NCBI RefSeq assembly: GCF_052857255.1
Contig: NC_135505.1
Span: 40,819,864 to 40,883,863 of the forward strand
Source: Amblyomma americanum
Lineage: Eukaryota; Arthropoda; Arachnida; Ixodida; Ixodidae
Reading direction: 5' to 3'
DNA length: 64,000 nt
Positions 54,925-64,000 of the stretch are shown one piece after another (positions within the stretch are counted from its first letter, which is position 1; each line of letters starts with the position of its first letter). Both the position numbers and the translations under genes were made by a program. The notes beneath the pieces are model-generated. The model was given only the letters and a program-made list of their open reading frames with translations. It was not told the origin of the DNA and ran no database searches.

Positions 54925-55985
54925 CTGTGAAAAAGAGAAATAAACCATTTATTTTATTCAGCAAAAACAAGAAGGCACAAAGTACAATCCACCGTTCGAA
55001 GTCGTGCAGCTAATCGCTGGACTAACACAAATGCTAATGGAAGTACGTGACCTGGCTGGCATAATACTGTCATCTTATAGCTCCTTGCTGAGATTCTAGA
55101 TGACAGAGCAACTCCCCTGTTAAGACAATGGTCTAGGATCAGCCTGGTGAGTTTCTTCAGCCTTGAAGCTTTTTAGAAAGTTTATAGCTTCGAGCATAAA
55201 CTGTATGTGGTATAATTTGAATGCTAATTCCTCTTTACTGCTTAACTTCATATGAGCCTCGTTATGGTGCACGGCCAAAATCATTGAAAACGTTACCACG
55301 CCTTACCGTCTACTACCTCAGCTGGTTTCTAGAACACTAGATACTTTGTAATTCGCCCCGCCAAGTCAGTCTCCTGTCTCAATTTTCAGGTTAAATCTCT
55401 AAATACGACAAGAACTCTTAAGAAACTATTCAACATATCGAGCTCAAGGGCATTTTTACTGCTAAAATGGTGATCCCGAAATTTACCACATACAGTGCAA
55501 AATAATCTCTTCATTTATTTTATCTCGAATGGTGTGCTGTTTCTCTAATTCGACCATTATTTCAGATAATGATCATAAGTTTAAAACGACAACTAGTGTT
55601 CTGCCAAAACATCTTAGTAGGTGTCAAGTGAGTATGTACTGCAAAATAAATACAAATGATGCTAAAAATTTAATATTCTTCTAAAAACAAACATGTCTCT
55701 CTGAATCACATCTTAAAAATAGGTCCTCAGGGTCTCAAAATTCCAAAAGAGCACAAAATATTACATCTGCAACGGATAGTACAGAAAAAGCAAATAAAGG
55801 ACAGCTGTCCAAAATAGCGGTCTGAGATGCAACCATCAATAACACGATCGTGCGCAGTCCGCAGGCGGTGCAGCTACCACCAGTGCCCATCTTTCTCTTT
55901 ACAGTCACCCCTGATTGAAGAGGAGAGTCCGGGAGAAAGCAGCACATATGGGCATCAGTACGGCTTCAGGCGGGACATATTACCT
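54925..55985. other. AT-rich stretch, possible intron
   Basis: No gene recognised. Would be the last intron if the 54530-54924 exon is real. Confidence 0.4.
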
Positions 55986-55999
55986 GTCTCGTGGTTACG

Positions 56000-57000
56000 T
56001 CGGCATTGATCTCTCGCAGGTGTCGCGGGTCCTACAACGTAGTTGACCGAGTAAATGAGCTCAACAACACTCTAAGTTGCGTGATACTTGGGGAAAAGTT
56101 TTGAATTTAGGCCGTGTGATGTACATGGCACGCCAAGCCAGACGACAGTGCCGGATAGAAAACTGTCAGCAGTGTGGATGGTGTCAAAGCGGAATTTCTG
56201 ACGACCGTGCTCACCGGACGTTAACGACCGAAAGAGCTGACGGAACTCCTCAGCTTGCTTGGAAGCTTCTGAAATGGTGGTGCACTTAGATTTGTCAGCT
56301 CAGTAATGAAGTACAGTATCTAGCGTTGAAGAAGGTTCTCGCCCGTAGAAAGAAAAAAAAAGCTGTGAAATTCAGTGGAGGCCTACATGGCGGCAATGTA
56401 GGCGTAGCTGATGAAAGGCAGGGTCCTTTCCTTGTCGTAATTGTCCGAAAGCACAAAACGTATAGCGCCCAAGGTGCGGTTAAACCGTTTCATCAAACCG
56501 GTAGACTACTGATGGTATGCCGTTGTGGTGTGATGAGCGATCTCACATTATTTGAGAAGAGGTTCGACGACCTCGGACAGAAAGGCGCGGCTGCGGTCGT
56601 TCAGCATTTCCAAGGGTACTCCGTGGCGAAGAGTGAAGTGATGCAACATGAAAGATGCAATGTGGGGCGCTATAGCAAGCAGGGAGGGCCACTGTTTCGC
56701 CATAACGCGTCAGGTGGTCAATGGCTACAATAACTCAGCGGTTGCCAGCAGCAATATACAGAAACGGTCCTTGGAAGCCAATTCTAACACGGACAAAAAG
56801 TAAGGAAGGGAGAGGGATTTCTGCATAAGGCCGAATAAGTGGCCAGCAGCGGGCTCGCAGCGTTGACAGTGAGGGCACGAGCGAACTTACTTGCGAACGT
56901 AGGTAAACATGCCGCGCCCATATTAGCGGAGACGGTGTCGTGTGTATATTTTAAAGGCGCCAGCATGGGCAGTTTGCTGGTCACTATAAAATAGGGCCAG
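56000..57000 (-). pseudogene. Element G integrase remnant
   Basis: Near 56800-56710 the minus strand reads IAAGNR, a stop, then VIVAIDHLT, the integrase core strand around GNRxVIVAxDHLT, preceded by a worn first-Asp strand (RVRIGFQGPF, Asp lost). Further down (56590-56480) are segments matching the region around the second Asp. Close to 56040 is the C-terminal VNYVVGP-type segment. Every part is in a different frame. The open plus-strand frame at 56326-56733 is a shadow. Confidence 0.6.
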
Positions 57001-57760
57001 AGTGTTACCCGTAAATGGGCAGGGATGATAAGCAACCACTATCGACTGGTGGAGACGTGTTTGTGGTGATGCAGGAGACCATCACAAATGGTAAAGGGAA
57101 CAGCTGACGGCGTAAGGTACAGAGCAGTGGTGCTGTTGAGGGATTGGAGAGAATGTGTACAAGAGAATATATCCAGGGGCCTTTTTGTCGCTCGCTTGCC
57201 ATGTTATCTGTTGAAAACGACAGCGAAGCGTAACTGGTTTGCAGGTGGTAGATATCGTCAGGTGGTAGTGGTGAGTGGGGCAAAGCGTCGGCGTCATTGT
57301 GTTTGCGGCCGGAGCGAGAGATGGCACGGATGTTATATTCTTTTAGGCGTAGCACTCAAAGAGGAAGAAGGTCTGTAGATTCTTTTAAGGAGGCCAGCAC
57401 ACACGGGTAATGATGGCCCACGACGGTGGCGAAAAGGAGACCGTATACGTAAGGGCGCAAATTTCCTATCACCCAAAAGATTGCCAAGCATTCTTTCTCA
57501 GTAACGGAGAAGTTGGATTGTGGTTTTGTCACGGCACGGCATACTCGTAAAATCTGGGTTTACGTTGCGTAAGGACCGCACCGAGGCCAACGCCATTGGC
57601 ACGTGTGTAAATTTCGGTACGAGCAGTGAAGCCAAGTGTAAAATGTGAGGCGCTCTGAGCTGCCGACGTACCGTAATGAACGCGTCGTCGCAGTCGGGTG
57701 ACGAAGCGGACAGGCCGATGGCGCCCGGAAGAAGGTTCATCATTTGCGCAGAGATTTAGA
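57001..57760 (-). pseudogene. Element G RNase H and linker remnant
   Basis: 57355-57005 has LRLKEYNIRAISRSGRKHND then ADALPHSPLPPDD, the end of Gypsy RNase H (HxDADALSR, here with one change), followed by the linker to integrase. 57743-57498 holds earlier RNase H sequence with shifts. A PFVMVSCITTNTSPP segment near 57090 resembles the linker before the HHCC finger. Confidence 0.65.
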
Positions 57761-58460
57761 CAAAAGTGCGGACGAAACGCGGGAAGTAGGAACTTAGGCA
57801 GAGAAAGCGGCGAAAAACCTTCAGAGCTGACGTCTTGGGGAACTCAGCGACGGCAAAAAGTTTCGCTGGGTTAAGAAGCACGTCGTCCTTAGAGACGAGA
57901 TGACCTAACATTGTCAGTTGGCAAGCGCCGCCAAAACGAAGTTGTTTGAGATTAAGTTGGACCCTCGCTTCAGTTAAACATGTCAACGTGCCCTCCAAAC
58001 GTAGAAAGTGCGTCTCGAAATCAGGAGAGAAGACGGCAATATCCTATAAGTAACACAGGCACGTTTTCCCCTTTAGGAGCGTAACATGGAGTCAATCATG
58101 CGCTCGAACGTTGATGAGACATTATGTATGCTGAAAGGTATGAAGTTAAATTTGTACAGGCCATCTGCTTTCACAAAAGCCGTCTTGGCACGGTCAGCCT
58201 AAGGCACCGCGACCTGGTAATGCCCAAATCGCAGCTCTAAAAATGAATTCTGCACCGTAGAGGCAGCGAGGTGCGTCATCAAATGTCTTTGCGAGTGATG
58301 TTAAAGCGCCGGTTATCTACACATAACCGTAATCTGCCATTTTTTGTCTTCCGTGCGACGACAGGAGAGGCCCACGGGGGAAGGGCCTCGCTGAAGCATG
58401 TTGTCCACCTAAGCGTTAATAATCTGGCGGCCGGCCACTAAAACGCGGAACGGGCGTTGA
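57756..58460 (-). pseudogene. Element G RT remnant
   Basis: 57998-57756 encodes LTEARVQLNLKQLRFGGACQ then LTMLGHLVSKDDVLLNPAKL, the RT thumb (CxFGxxxLTxLGHLVS). Further up on the minus strand, 58410-58300 retains DKKWQITVMCR, and near 58440-58380 are RQIINA and VDNMLQRG, the start of RT, in alternating frames. The YxDD box was not recovered. Heavily broken. Confidence 0.65.
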
Positions 58461-58468
58461 CGAAGTGG

Positions 58469-58560
58469 CATGTGTACTCCAATGTGTCGATCTGGTGGGC
58501 CACTGTAGACGTACGTACGTCCACTGTGGCCCACCAGATCGACACATTGGAGTCCACATG
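58469..58560. repeat. 92-bp palindrome without spacer
   Basis: Base i pairs with base 117029-i from 58469 to 58560, 43 of 46 pairs matched. The centre is GTAC-type (GACGTACGTACGTC). The left arm is element G coding sequence just before RT. The right arm is its inverted copy. Confidence 0.96.
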
Positions 58561-58579
58561 GCTCATACGTATGAGCCAT
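58558..58579. repeat. 22-bp perfect palindrome abutting the 92-bp one
   Basis: ATGGCTCATAC followed by its exact reverse complement. It overlaps the last three bases of the longer palindrome. Confidence 0.97.
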
Positions 58580-59146
58580 TCGGCTTTGAGTTATGTCGAT
58601 AGAGCAGCGAAACTTGCCCAGTAAGTGAAGAAGCTGGACGGTTGTGTTGTGACAAGACTGGCGTCGACGGATTCAGCAGCGCCGACTGTGGCCGGAGCGT
58701 GAGGTGCGGGCAAAGTCAGAAAATGGGTGTGAAGAGAACATCAGTAGGTGCAGCGGTCGGGTAAGAGCAAGGAGTCGATGAGCTGAATATGGTCAAATCA
58801 TTCACCACAGAGAGGTGCTCAGGAAACGGTTGGAGGCCAGAATCCTGCTGCAACCGCCTTGAGTAGTGAGCACAGCGAACGGCAAAGGCGGACCAAAACG
58901 AGAGATGAAGACGTCGGATGATGTAAGGATGACGGTGCTGTGGCGCAATCAAGCAGAAGACAGGGATGGGAAAAAGTAGAGCACAGAGGAATGTCTGTGT
59001 CCTCAGCCACAGACACTTTTCTCCGCGAAAAAGGTGTATCAGGCTGGGCAGCGCTGCACAGGAGAAATTCGAGCTCGGCACAAGTGCAGTCGAAGAGGGC
59101 TTTATGGTGGAGCGACAGCCCAACCTAAAATGATGTCACGCAAGCA
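58580..59146 (-). other. Element G protease-RT spacer
   Basis: Expected pol linker. No motif recovered. Short frames without recognisable content. Confidence 0.4.
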
Positions 59147-59443
59147 TTATGAGAGTACGAGGAACTGTACAGTAAATAAGTAACCGTGAATAAATGCCCT
59201 GGCCGTACAGGCGGCCAAAGACGAGATTCGCTGTGCATTAGCTGTATGAAGCGAAAACTGTGATAGCGGCATCATCATTGTGCGATGTTTGCGCCACAGA
59301 TTCTCACTGATCATAGACGCAGCAGCGCCAGGATCGACAAGGGGCAAGGCGGTGAGGCCCACCACAGAAACCTTTATCACATTCGTAGGGGATAAACCAA
59401 GCCATAACCCTGACTCCGAGAACGCATTTCTTCCCTCGGCCAC
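59147..59443 (-). pseudogene. Element G protease
   Basis: 98 open codons with VVGLTALPLVDPGAAASMIS, the aspartic protease active-site strand in which Thr of DTG is Pro, followed by FSLHTANAQRISSLAACTAR. Catalytic Asp kept. The altered DPG probably disables it. Located between gag and RT as expected. Confidence 0.7.
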
Positions 59444-60350
59444 TGCGGCAACTAGTTATATTCTGGTGTAAGGGAATGACGACGCAGCAGCCAAACCGAG
59501 TGGAGCCGCGGGGATGCCGAACGGCGGTGAGCATACGGGCGGCGATCATATACATCAATATGTTCCGGAGACCACAGATGGGACGGGTGCTCTGGCTACG
59601 CATACATAGGTTCTTGGATCATCCGCGGGTGGCTGCACACTGCGAAGACAGAGACGTGCAGCGCAACCTGGGGCACCACATGCATAAGGAATCGAAAGGT
59701 TGTCACGAACAGGGGGCACCCTGGTCGGAAAGACATGAACCTGCATCAGAGGAAGCTCCATCAGAGGAAGCTGCATCGGTCTTCGGACGGCATCGACGTA
59801 TGCGAGCGGCAGCACAGCAGGCGCCTTTCGGACGAACAGATGCTAGCACTTCACACACTTGCTCGCCAATCCCCGTTTGAAAGCTCGGTGCCAGGTACGA
59901 GGGAAGTCTTTCAACGCCGTGAAGAAGAGACAGCTGTCGAGCCACCTCCTCACGCACAGTATTTGATCTGGTCAAGCAGCGACGTGCTAGAGAACGACAC
60001 AATGAGGCCGGAAAGCGAGATGGCTGCAAAGATTGTCCAGGCACCGAAATGCGTCACTTGCGGAGTTCATCTTAGCTATGGCGAAGGGTGAACATGTCGA
60101 CAACGGTGGTAGGATTCTGGGCGGTAAGCTTCTGAAACACTTCAGTTTCGATGCCTCTCAGGACATGCTTGATCTGGTCCGCCTCGGAAATAGACAAGTA
60201 CACTCGTGTACAGAAGATGACATCCTTGATGTAACTGGTGAATGATTCACCCTGCAGCTTGGCTCTTACTCGTAGGTACTGTCTGGCGCGCGGCTTGCGA
60301 ATTTCAGGGCGCGCGAATATAAATTAAAAGGTGCGTTTAAAGGCAAAACA
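59444..60350 (-). pseudogene. Element G gag remnant
   Basis: Near 60290-60080 the minus strand has ARQYLRVRAKLQGESFTSYI, KDVIFCTRVYLSISEADQIK and HVLRGIETEVFQKL then AQNPTTVVD, a Gypsy gag capsid pattern. A VPQVALHVSVFAV-type knuckle region near 59650 is worn. A 15-base unit (CATCAGAGGAAGCTC) is tandemly duplicated at 59744-59773. Frames shift several times. Confidence 0.65.
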
Positions 60351-61440
60351 TGTGTTGAAATGTGCGTCATGGTTTCTGCACCATAGGCTGGCGACGTCCT
60401 GTAAGTCGTCCCACCGGTTCTGGCCGATTAACCGCTCGTAGGAGGCAAGCCTATCCTCTATGCTATGATCACCTGATCCGCAAACGGTGGCTGGGTCCCA
60501 CTATCGCAGAGCTCTAGGACAAACGGCAGGTTTAGGCAAAGGGGCAGGTGACTGGATTGCATCGGTGGACATAGTTTACCTCATGGTTCTGCTTCGAAGC
60601 TCCTGGACGTAGGCCACAAGCTGTGCCCTGCACACCTCCACCAAGTTTTAACGAGATTTGCACAGAAAATAGCCAAAGAAAAGCTAGCCAAAATACCTGT
60701 CCAAGCTCCGACCCTTAACACAAAAATCTGCCGTGCGCTGACGGTGTGGCGGTGTGGCCGATGCCGGTCTTTCTCTTTAAAGATGTTTTAATCTCAGGCA
60801 AGGTGAAATGGGATAGATATATTGAAACAATACCTCAAAACCGGATTTAAGCTATAGGCTCTCTATTACTCATCCTGCACCTCTTCCCTATCTTCATTAG
60901 GCTGCAGATCTATCCTGCCATTTGACAGTTTTAAGCTCTGGGCGTCATATTACTTATCCTAGACCTCTTCCCTATCTCCTATAAATTGCAGATCTATCAT
61001 GTCATTTGTCGATCGCGCCTTTATTACTGTACCTTATAATGTCAAAGCATTATATGGTTATGTCACGCAAGCGATAAATGTCCGCAACTTTTGTCCACAT
61101 GATTATGTCGTTGTGTCAAGATGAATGTCCAAACATTTGATTGTGTTAAATAATGCGTGAATAGATCTTAAAATGAAAAAAGTTTGGTTAATTAATTGCA
61201 CTAGGTAATTAAATTGAAATAGTGAAAATATGTGCTGTGCTTGAAGCAGGTTTGAAGAAGGCTTTGTCTCCTGCACTTACCTCTTCTCTAAAATTTTTAA
61301 TTTCAAACATTGCTAATGAAAATATTCACAAATTTCAATACAGCTATTCAAGGCATCATGTTTGAATATCGATAACAAGTGCCTCAGTATAGTTCACAAT
61401 TGCTCATTTATCGACCAAATTACCTTTTGCAGTTTTTAAT
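60351..61440. other. Unannotated stretch with an 83-bp tandem duplication
   Basis: Units 60848-60930 and 60931-61013 share GACCTCTTCCCTATCT-type and TGCAGATCTATC blocks at about four in five positions. The rest is AT-rich with no recognised feature. Confidence 0.55.
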
Positions 61441-61672
61441 CCGACGTGGTGGTTCAGTGGTTATGGCGCTCGGCTACTGACCCCAAAAGACTCGGGTTCG
61501 ATCGCGGTAGCGGCAATAGAATTTCGATTTAGGTGAAAATCTAGAGGCCCGTGTGCTGTGCGGTGTCAGTGCACGTTAAAGATCCCCAGGTGGTCTAAAT
61601 TGCCACAGCCCTTCACTACGGCGTCCCTTAGCCTGAGTCGCTTTGCGATGTTAAACTCCCCCAAGACTATAA
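61441..61672 (+). repeat. Ruka-type SINE, full length
   Basis: CCGACGTGGTGGTTCAGTGG head, GGGTTCGATCGC box B, body GTGCTGTGCGGTGTCAGTGC and AGATCCCCAGGTGG, then GTTAAACTCCCCC. Confidence 0.87.
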
Positions 61673-61884
61673 ACGAAACCTTTTGAATTCTCTAATTTAC
61701 AACATACAGGATCTAATAAATAAGCTATACATTTCTAACTTGATCATTCAAACATCAGTACGTAATTGTTTGGGTTCACTTCTGATGCTGTGGCCTTCCA
61801 ATTATTTCAGGTTGCATCACACAGTAAATATATTATTATCTCGAGGTAACTGCATGATTCGAAAGAAGATGAAAACAACAACTT

Positions 61885-61956
61885 GCCACCGCTGGAATTG
61901 GAACCCACGACCTGCGAATTTTACGTCTGCTGCACTACCAACTGAGCTACGACAGC
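61885..61956 (-). repeat. tRNA-Lys-like sequence, probably SINE-derived
   Basis: 72 bases on the minus strand fold as a tRNA: a 7-bp acceptor stem (with G·U pairs), box A TAGCTCAGTTGGTAG and box B GGGTTCCAATTCC. The anticodon loop is CGTAAAA, with G where position 33 should be U, and the anticodon and T stems each carry a mismatch. The T and D arms resemble tRNA-Lys. The downstream AAGTTGTTGTTTTCATC suggests a tRNA-headed repeat, not a working tRNA gene. Confidence 0.65.
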
Positions 61957-62705
61957 GGCTGTTCTATCTGCTGCATTCGGGGATAATTGAATCTCAGTGC
62001 ATCCTAACCTTGAGAACGTTTCCCAGCATCACCCTCCTGTACGTCCTGTATTGCTATAAATATACATTGATCAACATCAAAATTAAAAAAAAATTCCCTT
62101 ATATATAGTGCTTGGTATCCGTGACTACAGGCATGGTTGTTGTTGTTGTCCTCATACTATGGCACATGCCCACAGATGAAGATTGGCCAAGAATTGAAGG
62201 GCACAGAGTTATTCAGGTAAATAATTCTTGGACGAAATTAAAATGAATGGTAAGGACGGAAGAAGTAAAAGAAAAGGAACAACGAAATGAAGCGGGAAAT
62301 GCAGAACGCAGGCAGGAGATCGAGACTGATGTTTATAGCTGAGTAGTTAAACGATAATGATAATTGTAAGAATAAAAAAATATTGAAAAAATTATTTAGA
62401 AAGTTAACAATGTAGCCATCTTGATTGCATTAAAAAATTTTGCACGGCGGTAAAAACAGACTTGTGGTTGTGCCCAAGCATGGCGCCTCAACGACAATAT
62501 GACTGGGCAGCTCAAACAAAGGCCAAGCTGTTGTAGTGATTTCTCTAAAAACCGTCTTCGCATCATGGTGTGCCGGCGACAAAACAGCAAAAAATGGTCT
62601 GAAATCTAAAGTCTGACGAAATCTCGTCTGGTCGGGTAGAAGATTCATGACTGAAGAAAAAAGGAACGCCGACCAAAAGGTTGTTGTCTAAAACGAAGAC
62701 GTTGA
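61957..62705. other. PLE 4 3' region and flank
   Basis: The part right of about 62440 is read as 3' untranslated sequence of PLE 4 (minus). Its open frames lack motifs. A segment near 62140-62200 (CATGCCCACAGATGAAGATT) looks like a further dispersed repeat, uncertain. Confidence 0.4.
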
Positions 62706-64000
62706 TCACTGGGCGGAAATCCCAAAGCACAAAGCTAAAGTACGTCGCAGTAATCTCCCCAAGCATCCTGCGTACGTAGACGGGAGATTGCCTGCGTTGT
62801 GGTTAAGGGTTTTGTCTGTAGTTTGGATTATCAGGGATTCCAGATATCGGCGTGACAGCCAATTCTTTTCTCTTGCGATGACTGATGCTTCTTCCCAAGC
62901 TATATTGTGCGTCGCGGCTTCCACGTGTTCCGCAAGTGCATTAGATGCAATCTTTTTTTTCCTGACGTCGTTCTTGTGGTCCCTCAATCGCCTTTCGAAA
63001 TTTCCGCTCTCGCCGATATAGCAGTATAGCAGTAGTCGCAGTCTGCGCAGGGAATCTTATAGATGACGCCAGGAAACTTCTCTTTCTTTATCGTGTCTTT
63101 GGCGGCCACCAGCTCATGCCTCAGCTTGCACGCAGGAACGTGAGTGACGTGCACACCGTAAGTGCGCAGAACGCGAGCCAAAGACTCGCTCACGCCCGGC
63201 ACATATAGGATAGCGGCTCGGGCTCGGCAAGGAGGAACCACTGGTTCTGATGGACGTGGAGACCGTTGAGGAATAGAATCCACGAAGTGCTTGGGGTAGC
63301 CGCATTCACTCAATTCTCGGCGCACTTGGCGTAGGTCAGCAGCCCGATCTTCTGGCCTTGGACAGATGTTATTTGCACGTCGGACGAGGGAAGCCACGAC
63401 GGAGCGTTGGGGCAAACCGGGTGGACAGAATTAAAATGAAGATACCGGCCTGTGTGGGTTTCTTTTCTATAAACTTTGACAGAAAGGCGGTTTCCACGGC
63501 GTTCCACCAAAACGTCCAGAAAAGGAAGACGGCGTGCAGCCTCCTCCTCTACAGTGAATTGAATGGAATCTTCCATGCTATTGATGTGATCGGTGAAATG
63601 ACCTAACGCATTCTTTTTGATAATATAGAAACAATCGTCGACGTAACACACAAAAACCTTTGGGCGCGGTTCGAAGGTAGCCAGTGCGCGAGCTTCTATT
63701 GCTTCCATGGTAAGGTTTGCGGTTGTTACCGATATAGATGCGCCCATAGCAGTGCCATGAACTTGTCTATAGATTGTACCCCGGAAAACAAAATAGGTGT
63801 TCTCAAGGCAGAACTGCAACAGCTTCAGAAGATCCGATGCTTCGATAGGGGTTCTTTCACACAATCCGTCGTCATTCTGCAGCGCTGAGCGGCACACCTC
63901 CCTCTACAGCCAGATCCACGGGTACGCTGGTGAACACCGATTTCACATCAAAGGACACCATGACCTCGTCGTCCTCCACCGTGACATCACGTACTTTTTC
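62706..64000 (-). pseudogene. PLE 4: RT and GIY-YIG endonuclease, runs off the window
   Basis: A second PLE type. From 64000: VMVSFDVKSVFTSVP (first catalytic strand). 63897-63310: FCLENTYFVFRGTIYRQVHG then TAMGASISVTTANL, catalytic YVDD in VFVCYVDDCFYI, SIQFTVEEEAARRLPFLDVL and YRKETHTGRYLHFNS. 63415-62984: linker and FPGVIYKIPCADCDYCY. 62987-62706: DHKNDVRKKKIASNALAEHV and SRRYLESLIIQTT of the nuclease. Three frame breaks: CCTC twice at 63897-63904, a one-base loss near 63413, and an 8-base tandem duplication at 63018-63033 in the YIG motif. RT and nuclease active sites are otherwise recognisable. The N-terminus lies beyond 64000. Confidence 0.9.

Larger units (their letters stand above)
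55986..60350 (-). mobile_element. Element G: decayed Ty3/Gypsy, no LTRs identified
   Basis: Gag, protease, RT, RNase H and integrase remnants occur in standard order on the minus strand with stops and shifts throughout. Two abutting palindromes lie at the start of RT. No LTR pair or target duplication was found. The most worn of the large elements. Confidence 0.75.

Noticed and set aside
61885..61956. Functional tRNA gene
   Set aside because: Missing U33 and stem mismatches. More likely a tRNA-derived repeat.
62550..62680. Hammerhead ribozyme in the PLE 4 3' region (CTGACGA near 62613)
   Set aside because: PLEs can carry hammerheads, but I could not pair stems II and III around the core motif on either strand. 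A covariance search would decide.

Overview
The window looks like a repeat-rich stretch of a hard-tick nuclear genome (Ixodida, probably a Rhipicephalus- or Dermacentor-like metastriate). The main reason is five copies or fragments of a tRNA-headed SINE that I recognise as the Ruka type of ticks, together with tick-style Gypsy, Penelope and LINE ORF1 sequences. Assignment to genus is inference. There is no operon structure or bacterial feature. Nearly everything that codes is transposon-derived, and every autonomous element seen is broken. Two spliced-looking segments (29927-30180 and 54530-54924, both minus) are the only candidates for host exons.

Layout. 1-5.1 kb: AT-rich, two Ruka copies. 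5.1-6.7 kb: the 3' end of a minus-strand Gypsy, then a worn Penelope-like element (PLE). 7.1-21.3 kb: the best-preserved part. It holds a minus-strand Ty3/Gypsy (element A, LTRs 7143-7728 and 13665-14242) whose upstream LTR was split by a plus-strand Gypsy (element B, 14243-21304). A 4-bp target duplication CCAG flanks B and a 5-bp AATTT flanks A. LTR divergence (about 5% in A, about 2% in B, counted by eye) agrees with the nesting order. 21.4-28.4 kb: a Ruka SINE and two degenerate minus-strand Gypsy elements (C and D), D carrying a long (GT)n tract. 31.3-36.8 kb: plus-strand Gypsy E with 185-bp LTRs, ATAT target duplications and one gag-pol frame broken by a single stop. 37.8-38.4 kb: (TA)n beside a PLE endonuclease fragment. 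40.8-44.9 kb: element F, a minus-strand Gypsy with a SCAN-like gag and protease directly followed by integrase (Gmr1-like order), with no reverse transcriptase left. 44.9-45.1 kb: a 147-bp hairpin with 68-bp arms exactly at the end of F's LTR. 45.1-46.9 kb: another PLE. 47.3-48.6 kb: a LINE ORF1 remnant. 51.8-53.8 kb: two diverged copies of an unclassified repeat. 56.0-60.3 kb: decayed minus-strand Gypsy G with two abutting palindromes. 61.4-64.0 kb: Ruka SINE, a tRNA-like repeat and a PLE running off the window.

How it works together. These are independent selfish elements layered by successive insertion, not a pathway. Elements A and B each show a canonical -1 frameshift heptamer at the end of gag (GGGAAAC and AAAAAAC). 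Element E instead fuses gag and pol. Most stop codons inside B's pol and A's gag/pol are one C-to-T change away from Gln or Arg codons. No new host system is evident. The most unusual items are the two palindromic structures, element F's architecture, the loss of two catalytic aspartates in the nearly intact element E, and the paired frameshift signals.
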